Shown: piece after piece, positions 36,573-46,502 of the stretch
How positions within the stretch are numbered: the first letter of the stretch is position 1
How the letters are laid out: every line of letters starts with the position of its first letter
Program-made: the position numbers and the translations under genes
Notes under the pieces: model-generated
What the model was told of the DNA's origin: nothing
The model's database searches: none
Seen by the model: the letters and a program-made list of their open reading frames with translations, nothing else
Source of the DNA: Synaphobranchus kaupii
Lineage: Eukaryota; Chordata; Actinopteri; Anguilliformes; Synaphobranchidae
Direction: 5' to 3'
DNA length: 64,000 nt
NCBI GenBank assembly: GCA_029718625.1
Contig: CM056380.1
Location: 99,869,971 to 99,933,970, forward strand

Positions 36573-39500
36573 GCTCCCTCCCTGCCAGCTTGCTTTCTCT
36601 GTCCTGCTGAATAACGCCGTGTGTAGCCATGTGTTGTGGCTGCTGGCTGTGCAGAGCAGGAGAAGTTGTTGTTTGCTGGCTCGGGTGGATAATCTGATAA
36701 GATTAGCTGTGGCTGTCGCCCTGCACTGGGCCATTCTGAAATGTCACCGGAGTCATCCGGGCAAACCTCAAAGCCAAACGAGCGTCCCTCACAAGCCGCT
36801 GCACAGCACGATTGGGAGCATCCGCCAGCCGCGCGGATGCGCGCGGCGCTTATTTTTGCCTCGTTAAAAGTGATGGAAAGACGCTGCCTGGTTTTTCACG
36901 CCGCAGATTTATTTAACCTTCTCTTTGTGCTTGCGAGAGGGCAGGGCTGCTTTTGTGTTTCGTGTTTGTGTTGTGAATGGCGCAGGAAGGGCCGCCCGGG
37001 CCGGGCCCCCCGTGACCGGGCCTGAGAGCAGCGGGGTTTGCGAACGCACAACTTTCCCACCGCGGAAAAAGGTGTTTGTTGGCAGCGGGATCCTCTCCCC
37101 TTTGCCCCAGGCCTGTTTAAGCACACCTCTCGCGAACTTGGCAGGAGCGCCGAGGGAGCCATTTCGCTCCCTGCAAATACCACTCCCTCCTCTTATGGAT
37201 TTGCATGCTCTGTGTGCCGTAGCGATGATAAGCGCAGGAAATTAACTCCTTGACCTGTAATAGTGTTTTGAGCAGAACTGCCGTGGATCGGCCTAATACC
37301 TCTACTTGAATAGCAAGGCCCCATAGTGGTTTGCTGTTAGATGCTGAGGTTTGTGCCGAGGAGGTAGATAATGAAACAGCACTCTGGGATTTAATTGTGA
37401 CTGTTTTCATGTTGGCATGTAGTGTTCTGTATGAGATGTGTGGCCAATGTAGGGTACACAGGAACGACATACTCAGCTTGAATGGTACAGACAGTATACA
37501 GTTGTATTCATAGATAGCCTAATAGGCTGCACAATTTGTCCTACAAAATGTTGGCTACAAAACAAAGAAATAGGCTAAATGGGGGGGGGGGGGGGGAGCA
37601 TGATTTATAACCATGTTTTTTTTCTGTGGATGGAAATATAGCCTATGTGACCACCTTTTCACTTTAAAGCATAGTATCTGTTTCAATTTCAAACGCTGCA
37701 ATTATTGTGGAGTGCTGACTAGTCTCCAGCGAATGAGTTTGGTCAGGACCACACTGGAAAGCCATTTAGTTAGTCGCTTGTGGACAAGCTAGCAAACTGC
37801 GATTGGTTATGGTGAAGGCCACCGTCGCTCGCTTCTTCGCTTGCGATGGCCGTGTTTTTCCCGCTGTCGTTTTTTGTACTGTCACAGGGCTTGTCATATT
37901 GTACTAGTGCTGCAAGGGCTTTCATACTCTGCGGCTATTTACAGACTTTCTGCAGTACTCCGGCAAAGCCATTCCGGAGTGCAGTCCAAACATCCAGGCT
38001 TATTTTAGGCCTCCAGTCTTAAAGGAATAAGTGGAATTTTCTGGATGGGTGTTGTTCATCTGCCACTGGCCAACAGTTCTTTAATTCTCTAATAAAATAC
38101 ATTTGTGGCCTGCTGTTGTTTTCACAACCAAGTGTGGAGTGGAATGGTACTTAATCCATTTGGCTGTTGTAGACTAGATCAATATCTATAAAATAAAATA
38201 AAAACATCTAAATATTATGTTACCTCAGATTAAGACCAAAAAATAAAAGAAAGCAACATTTTCATCAGGTTTAACAGTTTTGATGCTCCAGTAACTCAGA
38301 TTTAGCTTTATTAGGTGACCTAATGGTAGAACTTTGATGGGCTAATACATTGTGTGTCACACGTATGCAGATGTAGGTCTTATGTGCCGTTGTGGTGCAT
38401 TTCCTTGTGTTGCTTACTTTTTTTTTTTTACACCAAAATATATTTCTACCGGGACAAAAATGATTTCCTAATAATTTCCTGAAGTTAGTTTCTCAGCCCT
38501 GTGTGCACGTATGATGCTGAAGCTATTACGGAGCATTTCACATTACGCCCTGATTATTTAGGGTGTTCTCAGAATGGCAGTGAGCTTTTTTTTTTTTACA
38601 CTGACTGTATTCATCCATTTATAGATGGGTACATTACTTGACAACTATATCTATCTGGGTGTTAGCTGTGGCGTGTGTAGACTACATGACCGTGAATGGG
38701 AGAGAGAGATACGATAGGCAGTGTTAATGAAGATTTGCGGTATATACTGAGGTGGGTAACCGATGAGGATATAAAAAGGGTATCTGGGAATGGCGCCGTT
38801 GAGCAGGTTTGACCGATGTTCACCTCGCCCCCACAGAGAGGAGACACGGCCCAGTCAGCAAGCCCGCCCTGGCCAGCACGTCGTCCTCCGCCTACCCGGT
38901 GCCCACGCTGTCGTCCAGGGGCAAGGGCAGCATCGGCGGGAACTCCGGGCCCGGGGGCGGCGGAGTGGGTCGCTCCGCCACCGGGAACGGCGCGTCCTCC
39001 AACTCCAAAATCCTGAAACCCAAAGAGAAGCTGCCCGTTCACGGAAGGCCCCAGTTCCCCATCAAGGTGCCTCACAACAAAATGTAAGTGAACGACGGGT
39101 TCACCCGGCGTTATTGTGTCGCTTTTGCTCCAGCTATGCTTTCTCTGCAACCTCTCTACTGGAACTCTGTGAGCTCCGCAGTCGGTCTTTGTCCCTGCCT
39201 GTCTTTTGAGGCTTCTTGATTTTACACAGTTCCTGTTGAGTTTAGAAGTCTTTGTGACTGTTCTCTTGTCTGCGGTAGATTTGATGATTAATTTTCAGCC
39301 GGGTGAAAAGTCCCACGAACATAATTATCTCCCCGGTGCTGAAGGATTAGTCATACAGAGACGGGTGTCTTTTGCTTTCTCTCGTCAGGGAGAAACGTGT
39401 GTCTTTGCTCTCTCTCGTCACGCAGGGACGTGTCTTTGCTATGTCTCATCGTGAAGGAACGTGTCTTTGGCTATAATTACACTAGTCACTTCAATGCGAC

Positions 39501-42500
39501 TTCTAAAATCCGATGACGCAAGGCTGCATTAAGTGACAGGTCTGGACGCACGCAAATCGGATTTCGTTCGCGCTGGGATCGGATCTGCCAAACCACTTGG
39601 TGAGATGCCCGAGCTCACTTTGTGATCGGGATTTCTTGTAGCCTGGATGTGATGACATCTCGAAACACATTCCCTGTAAAAACGTCAATAATCACGCGTA
39701 TGTTTTACTCAAGTTTTCTCACTCTGAGCTTTTGTACACTTTGGGAATGGAGTAGATGGCATCAGACACCTCATGGACTATATATGTCCCTCTGATGCTT
39801 TGCTCACCCCAAACAAATGAGCAATGTCACGGTAGCAGGACCCTGTGGCAAACCACCACAGCGCAATAGCCACTGTGCACAGATACGGGCACCCGGAGAG
39901 GAGTATGCTGACGGTCAAGACAAGGCTGCAGCTGTTCACAAATGTAATTTAAGGTGTGCTTTCCATATGCAAATTGAGAACCCAGTCGGAATGCACCAGA
40001 ATCGTAATACTTGCATTAGTACCCTCCGCTGCGGCCTCCTCATCAGTGTACGCCTAGTGCAGGTCCTACCTCGACCACACAATCTGAACAAATAAGCACA
40101 ACCTCACTGCGCACCGTTTTACAGGAATGTCGTTTCCCGTCGTTCTATTTAATATTTAAATATTGCGCGGGATCATGAAATCCAAACTGCAATGTGATCA
40201 CAGAGCTCACATTGAACTGTCAAACGTGGACATGACTCAAATCTGAGGTTGGAATTCCGATTCCAGAAGTCGCGTGAAGTGACTAGTGTAACCGTATCCT
40301 TTGCTCTCCAGTAATGGAGAGAGGTGTCTTTGCTCTCATCACAAAGAAATGCAGACGTGTCTTTGCTTTCTCTTGTGGCGGAGATGCGTTGGCTCTTTCG
40401 CTGCGCCTTTGCTCTCTGTACGGAGGCGCCCGCGTGTTCTCAGTCTCATGTCCCTCCCTGCAGCTTGACTCCTGCTGTCAACGTGGAGAAGATGCCCCTG
40501 AGGGTGGACGCATCGGCCAAGCTGGTCCACGTCCCCACGTCCACCACCACTGTGAGCTCGCCCATGAAGCCCGGCCTTAACTGTCCCTCCATACCAAAGG
40601 TGCCCCTGCTGGCCCCGGGACAGATCCCCAACGGGAAAAGCCTCCCATCCCTGGACAAGAAGCAGGACGACAACGCCAGTACCAAGAGACAACTGCACAA
40701 GAGACCCTCTGGTGAGTGACCCCTGTCCAAATCAGACTGCCTCAGCCCAGCAACAGGTACACACTCGGAAGATCGTCTGTTAAAGAGGGGCTTCAGAGTC
40801 CTGGCCCATCCTGGCCTTTCCAAGGATGTGTGTCTGAATCCAGACTTTCCACCCTCGTGTTCCATTCCATTTCGATTTATATCCAGTTTTAGTTGTTTGA
40901 AAGCAACAGAATGGACAACACACTGGTTATAGCAAGGGGATCAAACTCCAGTCCTGAAGGGTTGCAGTTTCTGCTGGTTTTTGTGGTTTCCTTTCAATCA
41001 CCACTGCAGCCAATTTAGGCCTATGCAGACTCTTTAGCCAATAAATGACTTAAATTAAGCACTTAAGTGCAGGGACACACTAAGCACCAGCAGTCACAGC
41101 AGCCCTCCAGGATTTGAGTTTTGAGATCCCTGGGTTATAGACTATACTACAAATGTGGTTACTTGAATACATTTATATTCTTCATAAAGTTATATTTGCA
41201 TTTGCTGTGAAGCTTTGATTTCTTTATGCATTAGAGTAAGATGTTGAGTAGAAGTATTTCTAAGACTCTTGCATTGCATTACATGCCTATATTGTTATTT
41301 CCATAGAGAATCGTCTTCTTGCATTATGACCGAACAAAGCAGGTTGTTAAACTAGCTCGGTTTTTGTCGGTGTCTTTAAGGTGATTACGTTGTTGCCTTA
41401 TTACTAACAGAGCGGGAGTTCAATCCTGATATCCACTGTGGGGTCGTGGACCTGACAGCGCGGAAGCCATGCACACGGTCTCTCACGTGCAAGGTAGGCT
41501 CAGCTGCTTCACTTTTTCGGCTCTGCTTACTGCTTTCCCCAGTCTGGTAGGGGGTGTTGGCTTATAAGGCGAAGGACATTCATTGCTGAGAAAAAAATTT
41601 TCACTCCCATATTTCCCTTGGAAATTTTTTTACTATCTACCCTATATTGTTACCACTACACATATGACCGGTTTTCTGTTTTACTGAGCAGTTGTTGGGA
41701 AATGACGAATAGATTTTTACCAATGTTTTGTTAATGTACAATGCCAGACTCAGTAATTAGTGCCTTTATAAGCATGTGTTAAGAGTCCTATTGACCACAA
41801 TGCTTTGTGAATACTGAACAGTTGTTTCCTCCTAATACACATGTCATGAGCCAGCAGAGGGTGATGCTGGGTCAGAGGAGTGAATGTCATGAATAATTCT
41901 GAATAACGCTCGATACTCTTCTCCTCAGAAGAGTATCGGAATAACGATCGATACTCTTTTCCTCAGACACATTCCTTAAGCCGACGGGGGGAGGGGGGGG
42001 GTGATGTTGGGTCAGTAGAGTGAATATTGAATGCTACGGGTAGCTCTGTCTGTGTGAATAATGCCTGATAATGTTTTCCTCAGACACATTCCTTAAGCCA
42101 GCGGAGGGCAGTGTTGGGTCGCAGGAAGCGCTTTGACACTCTATTGGCGGAGCATAAGAGCAAAGCCAGGGACAAGGAGCTGCTGCGTAGCTCGGAGCAC
42201 CCCCAGCTGACCCCCGCTCTCAGGGACCCTCACCCGTCCCCCTCCCGCCTCATGCAGGACCCCCACCAGGTCCCACACAGCAACAGCACCGCTGCCGACA
42301 GCAAGCCTTCAGCGCCCAGCAAACCCAAACCTCACAATCTTGCTCTTCCACGGTGAGTGACCTCGCCATCTCTGTCCTAAGTCCGGAACTGCCCGTGGTA
42401 ACACCGACGTGACTTTTGGAGATATCCCGCGTTTCGTTGCAAAAGGATCTTGCTGCAGTATTTCCCCATTTGAGAGCCGTCATCTCACGTTGCCTTGTTC

Positions 42501-45500
42501 AAGAGGCAGTTAAGACTTGTGTAGCAGTCGAAGAGATGTTTAATACTGAAGAGATGTTTAGTTTGGCTGCAGTCTTCTGAAATGATACACTTGATAAATT
42601 GAACCTCCCTTCAGAGAAATAATTCTCTAGGTGATATCAAACCTGCTGGGACTACTTCCATGGCTCTTCACATTTGACAAGGACAGCAAACTCACGCACG
42701 CTACTTTTTGGCGGTTCTGTATGCAGAGATGTTAGAGAAGGAACATGGAGCAAGGTGGTGGGATCACATGACGAAGATGTGACCACCTTGCTTCTTGTAC
42801 TGCTGTTTTTCACAGTGAAATACAGACACAGCTAATGTATTCATTAGCAGTGCCCTGCATGTGAAATTACCATGCTTCAATTAATACTCTCTAAAACTGG
42901 AGCAGGGCGGTGGGACGGTATTGAAAAACTAACGTGTGTGTGTGTGAATGTACAGACTGAACAGTAGTTCCTCGCATCCCAGTGGAAACCCCCAGGGAGA
43001 CCCCGCCCTGTTCCATGACCTGTCCCACCACGCCACGCCCGCCGCGGACGGGCCGTCCCGGCTGTCCAGCGACGAGGGGGAGAACGAGGAGAAGGAGGAG
43101 TGCACGGACAAACTGGACTGCCACTATTCGGGCCATCACCCTCGACCCGCGGCTGTGAGTGCGCACCTTCCCCCCCGACATCCCGCTCACACCCGTCTGT
43201 GGGGGAGCTTCACTCCTCCAGCACTCTGCTCCATTTTAATCTCCTTTATTCTGGATGGTGGGGTTATTCTAGGAAATCTTTCTGTATTGTTTTATTATTT
43301 ATTTTTTTGCTTGTTGAATTGTCAGTTGAAAACTAGTCTCTGTTTTACTCTATGGACAGTTTTAAACTTTGTTAACAAACTGAGCAAAGCCAGGGACAAG
43401 GTTAATATTGTGTATCATCAAGTTCATGTAAATCAATTTGGTCTTCTCTGTGAAGCGGTTCCGTTAACTGGTGCACGAAAAAGCCCGTTGTTCTGTTTTT
43501 AAATGATTGAACCCGGGTTTCCTGGCAGTGTCCTTATTACCTGTGACGAGCACGGGTAATTCTGAAGGATGGCCGAGCTTCTGAAAGATGTCCGAGCTGC
43601 TGAAAATGTCTGCGGTTATAAATTGCTGCTCTCGGCTGTGATGTTGCCATTTTGAACCCGTTTTTTTTTAATGGAAAACGTACCGCAAATATTTGAGATT
43701 TTAGCAGTGAAAACTGCTTTCGTTGTTGGATGTGTAAATTTTAAGGTGATGGCACGCTAAGTTGTTGCCTGGAACAGTACTACTCAAACTGCAGAAGATA
43801 AGTCCCCAAACACAACGGTAGAGATTGCAGCGCTGTTGAGTAAATGTCCGGGCAGCTCCGCTACTGCCTGCGCTTACCAGGAGAGCAGGTCGGGCCCTTT
43901 TGTCCAGACATTGCGGATTTGAGCCAGGGCTCTCAGCAACCGACTACAACTAGAAATCCGCATACGCGAAACACATCTGGCTTTCGCTCCAGGGTCATGG
44001 TGGGTTTCATTCAGCCAGGGTTCCTCTGGTTGCCACTACATGACCCAAAGCCATAAGAGATGTAGACCCTGGTTGGTGGGTGAAAGCATTGCACGCACTG
44101 CAGCTGTGGCACTTATGCACAGGTGACCATGTAAGTGGCATAGCTTTGACTCGAGGCACAATTGTGGCAAGTCCAAATTGGGTTCGAAATTTAAGGAATT
44201 GGCAAGATGTGTGGCGCAATCGGTAGGGCAGCCAGCTGTCAGCCATATGATTCCACGCAGGCAGGGGTCTGGAGTCCACCACGGCACTCACCTGGGGTGC
44301 CTGAATAAAGCAAAAGGTGGTGGTGGTGGTGGTCTGATTAAGATTAAACTTAGCATACACAGGAGGGACATTTATAGGCCTTTTATTTTTCTCCTGCAGA
44401 ATACTGCTTCACTAGTGTCACCCTCAGACTGTGGAGTGAGCCTCTGGCTCTCCAGGCTACGGTCTTCAGCAATGCATCTGATTGAGCCAGCGGAGTGTGC
44501 TTACCTGCAGATGATACCATACTTGAGCTGCACCAGGAAGTCAGACTGCTGCAGTGGAGATCCAGACATTCATTTTTTATTTTTTTTTCCTGTGCAGATT
44601 TGCTCGTTCGGGAGTCGACAGTTTGGGAGAAGCTGCTATGCGTTCGACCGACGTTGGGATCGAATTCGTTGTGTGCTCAATGCCATGGTGGACAAGCACG
44701 TCAATGCCCAGATGTGGAAGTAAGTAGCTGCTTTGTTTTTTTTGACTCCATGTATTCTTGTCCTCACAGAGGTACTCAGGTCAGTGTTTGTAGTCCATTT
44801 ACAATAGGACCTCTGCTTTTCGACTTGCTTATTTCACCACAACCGATCGTTTCATAACTGCTCAGGGAGGTCCACCAAGTCAAATGGTGAGAGGATGTAA
44901 TCTCCCGGCTTTGCTTTTCCAGGAAAATTCCCCCGGCCTCAGAGATCTCCTCCTCCAATGCGCCTCACAAGACAAGCACAAACTCCCTGCCTGCATCCCA
45001 CACCAATGCCAATGCCACGGGGTTCCTCAGCCCTACCTCGGCTGTCTCCTCACCCTCCTACACGCAGTCCCTGTCGTACGGGACGACGCTGAACGCCCGC
45101 GCCTCGTCGCTGAGCCCCGCCAACCACCCGGCCTACAACGCACTGTCCAGACAAGTGTCTTCGTCGCCCCAGATGCCTTCGGGACACTCGGCCGTCCCCT
45201 CCCCCCTTTCCAGCAGAGGCCCTAAGGCCCGACCCAGCAGCAAGCCCTTCAGATCCCGTGAGACCCCCGGCCCCATCGCCATCGCCAACTCCAACAGCAG
45301 CAGCAGCAGCGGCGGTAGTGGTGGCAGCAGCATCAGCGCGGGAAAGAAGAGGAAGAACAGCTCACCGCTGCCCACCCACGCCCCCTACTCTGCCGAGTCA
45401 TCCTCGTCCTCCTCGTCTTTGTCCTTCAAAAGAAACTGTGCGGTGAACTCGGGCGGCTCAGGGAGCGCGTTCCACCCGTCGCTCACGGCCTCCTCCTCGT

Positions 45501-46502
45501 CCTCCTCATCTCACGGCGGCGTCCACAGCGTGGGGCTCAACTGCGGCCCCGGCAGGTCGAACTCTCTCAGCCTCAAGCAGGACCAATCAGGGAGGGGCCC
45601 CCCGTGTGGGACCCCGGCGGAGTCCATCAAGCGCATGAGCGTGGTGATGAACAGCAGCGACTCCACGCTGTCCCTGGGGCCCTTCGTGCACCACGTTGCC
45701 GAGCAGCCCGGCTTTTCGCACGGCCACGGCCACGCCCCACTGGATGGCCGCCTGGAGGGCAAGAGGCGCAAGGCCTCCCCCGGGTCCAGTGGCATCAACA
45801 GCAGCGGCGCCGGAGGAGGGGGCGGCCCGGGACCCGGTCGGCCCAAAATGGCGAGGCCGCCCGTCGTCAACAACATCCACGGCAAACACGGCCGGGCCAT
45901 CCCAGGGACGCAAGGACTTCCCAACAACTCGCTCATACAACAGGTGGGCTGCGCCGGTCCTCAGACCCTCACGGCTACGCGGTGAGAAACGGCACTCGGA
46001 TCCTCGGGGCTGTGGTGCATCTCACTGCGTCTTGTTCACCGTGTGCTTTATTGGTCTGCCTTCTAATGGCCAGTCCGGCCTATGTTTGCGTAAATGGTTT
46101 TCGAAAGTTTACACCCACCCCAAGACTACAGGGCAATCCAGAGAACCCAGATGATATAGAAATGATACATGGTCATGTTTCAAAGTTTTACAAATTTTTA
46201 TGATGCAGTTATGTTTTGTAAGGTGTCTAAATATGTCTTAAATTAATTACTCATAGAAATGCATTGGTTTGCCTGAACATGCATCGCAGTGATTGAACGA
46301 GGAACAGAGTTTATGCTGTGACAGTTTATAGCTATTGCGCTTCATCAGGATGGTTAATTGGCAGAGCCATACGTGGCTGTTGGATGAAGAACGGCACAAG
46401 GGCTAACGGTAAAGCAAGGTCACTTAAAGTTCTGTTTGAGATCTTTATTAAACAAAACGCATTCTTGTTTTCCGTCTCTTGCAGCCAAAGGCACGTCCCT
46501 GA
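23613..46502 (+). CDS. atxn7: Ataxin-7, SAGA deubiquitinase-module subunit
   Basis: Eleven coding exons join in phase: 23613-23802, 23987-24055, 30058-30162, 38837-39083, 40464-40711, 41411-41493, 42084-42352, 42956-43154, 44598-44719, 44923-45943 and 46485-46502, giving 856 residues (human 892). It starts [20 protein letters not shown] zinc finger in exons 3-4 has C105, C108, H120 and H125. The SCA7 domain begins in exon 6 with C296, C307, C313 and H316 and runs through [18 protein letters not shown]; this domain is known to bind nucleosomes. Basic nuclear-localisation-type clusters GKKRKNSS (about 650) and GKRRKAS (about 789) follow Ser-rich runs. The end, PKARP, is encoded by an 18-base last exon. 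Ataxin-7 anchors USP22, ATXN7L3 and ENY2 to SAGA. The N terminus lacks the polyQ/polyP tract of human. Confidence 0.97.
24056..30057 (+). other. atxn7 intron after coding exon 2
   Basis: Six kilobases with no supported exon. It holds a GC-rich island at about 26240-26560 with two G-runs and many CpG dinucleotides, and a hAT-like repeat fragment from 29202. The open frames in the island overlap on both strands and look like composition effects. Confidence 0.5.
29202..29310. repeat. hAT-like repeat fragment
   Basis: CAGGGGTGGGCAATTCCGG, followed by CCTGGAGGGCCGGTGT and a TTTCCACCAATTACC phrase, is a familiar fish hAT-type terminus. I did not find the matching right end, so it is probably truncated. 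Confidence 0.5.
31100..31190 (-). repeat. tRNA-like SINE fragment
   Basis: On the minus strand, AGCCTTGTGGTTAAAGTGAT resembles a tRNA A box region and GGTTGTGGGGTCAAACC a B box. No poly(A) tail or target duplication was identified. Confidence 0.45.
33440..33560 (-). repeat. tRNA-like SINE fragment
   Basis: Read on the minus strand it contains GCGGGTTCACATCCCAGG, a good B-box match, downstream of GGTAATGCAGTGACTGCG. It lies in atxn7 intron 3. Confidence 0.4.
34156..34728. mobile_element. Inverted-repeat element with TTAA ends
   Basis: Left end TTAAAGGCATACTATGCAGG and right end CCTGCATAGTATGGCTTTAA are inverted repeats with one mismatch. If TTAA is the target duplication, the element is piggyBac-like; the interior (573 bp in all) has no transposase. 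It lies in atxn7 intron 3. Confidence 0.65.
35245..35352 (-). repeat. tRNA-derived SINE head
   Basis: Minus strand GCGCCGCGGTGGTGCAGCGG followed by GCTAAGGCGC resembles the tRNA-derived 5' end of fish SINEs (A-box TGGTGCAGCGGGCTAAGG). GC-rich relative to the surrounding intron. Confidence 0.5.
36209..36276. repeat. GGA trinucleotide repeat
   Basis: About 22 GGA units within a GC-rich part of atxn7 intron 3. It produces spurious polyglycine and polyproline frames. Confidence 0.95.
36327..36399 (+). CDS. atxn7: Candidate alternative first coding exon of atxn7
   Basis: An ATG in a GC-rich, CpG-rich stretch opens [20 protein letters not shown] and reaches a donor GTTAGT after GCAGAAG. The exon is 73 bases, so it ends in phase 1, exactly what exon 4 (38837) or exon 3 requires. 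Splicing to exon 4 would give an ataxin-7 lacking the first 121 residues and the C105/C108 half of the zinc finger. The upstream reading frame is open through the GGA repeat as well, so composition could explain part of the signal. No transcript evidence is available to me. Confidence 0.35.
36525..36569. repeat. CT microsatellite
   Basis: About 22 CT units, with a decayed CT-rich lead-in from about 36480, in atxn7 intron 3. Arg-Glu and Ser-Leu frames over it are artefacts. Confidence 0.95.
39358..39470. repeat. Minisatellite, left half
   Basis: Degenerate units built around ACGTGTCTTTGCTCTCTCTCG recur four times. The same unit resumes at 40303-40400, beyond the inserted element 39477-40291. 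Confidence 0.65.
39477..40291. mobile_element. Inverted-repeat DNA element inside the minisatellite
   Basis: Left end TTACACTAGTCACTTCAATG and right end CGTGAAGTGACTAGTGTAA are inverted repeats; GCGACTTCT/AGAAGTCGC continue the pairing. About 815 bp with no supported protein. The superfamily is not assigned. Confidence 0.65.
40303..40445. repeat. Minisatellite, right half
   Basis: Units with GTGTCTTTGCTCTC and GACGTGTCTTTGCTTTCTC match the array at 39358-39470. The array ends at the polypyrimidine tract of atxn7 exon 5. Confidence 0.55.
40933..41132. mobile_element. hAT-like MITE with 8-bp target duplication
   Basis: A 200-bp element beginning CAAGGGGATCAAACTCCAG and ending GAGATCCCTG, with imperfect inverted ends. 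The flanks 40925-40932 and 41133-41140 are both GGTTATAG, an exact 8-bp duplication. Non-coding, in atxn7 intron 5. Confidence 0.8.
41967..42018 (+). pseudogene. Decoy copy of the atxn7 exon 7 start
   Basis: CCTCAGACACATTCCTTAAG here matches the acceptor and first bases of the true exon 7 at 42078-42097, 117 bases downstream. The copy continues CCGACGGGGGGAGGG and GTGATGTTGGGTC, a decayed version of CCAGCGGAGGGCAGTGTTGG. A fainter third copy (GCCAGCAGAGGGTGATGCTG) lies at 41853-41872. The reading frame quickly becomes aberrant, so use as an exon would break the protein. Confidence 0.65.
44205..44335 (+). repeat. tRNA-derived SINE with GGT tail
   Basis: GTGTGGCGCAATCGGTAGGG resembles a tRNA A-box region and GGGGTCTGGAGTCCACC a B box. 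It ends in a short GGT repeat at about 44318-44333. It lies in atxn7 intron 8. Confidence 0.55.
46485..46502 (+). CDS. atxn7: Last coding exon of atxn7 (five residues)
   Basis: After a CTTGCAG acceptor the 18 bases encode P-K-A-R-P and a stop, the same C-terminal five residues as human ataxin-7. Exon 10 ends at a CAG/GTGGGC donor in phase 0, so the join is exact. Without this splice, exon 10 reads on for 13 residues to a stop at 45985. Confidence 0.9.
   Translation, partial: PKARP

Noticed and set aside
45511..45940. Minus-strand frames opposite the large atxn7 exon
   Set aside because: They are shadows of a GC-rich coding exon and have no family features.
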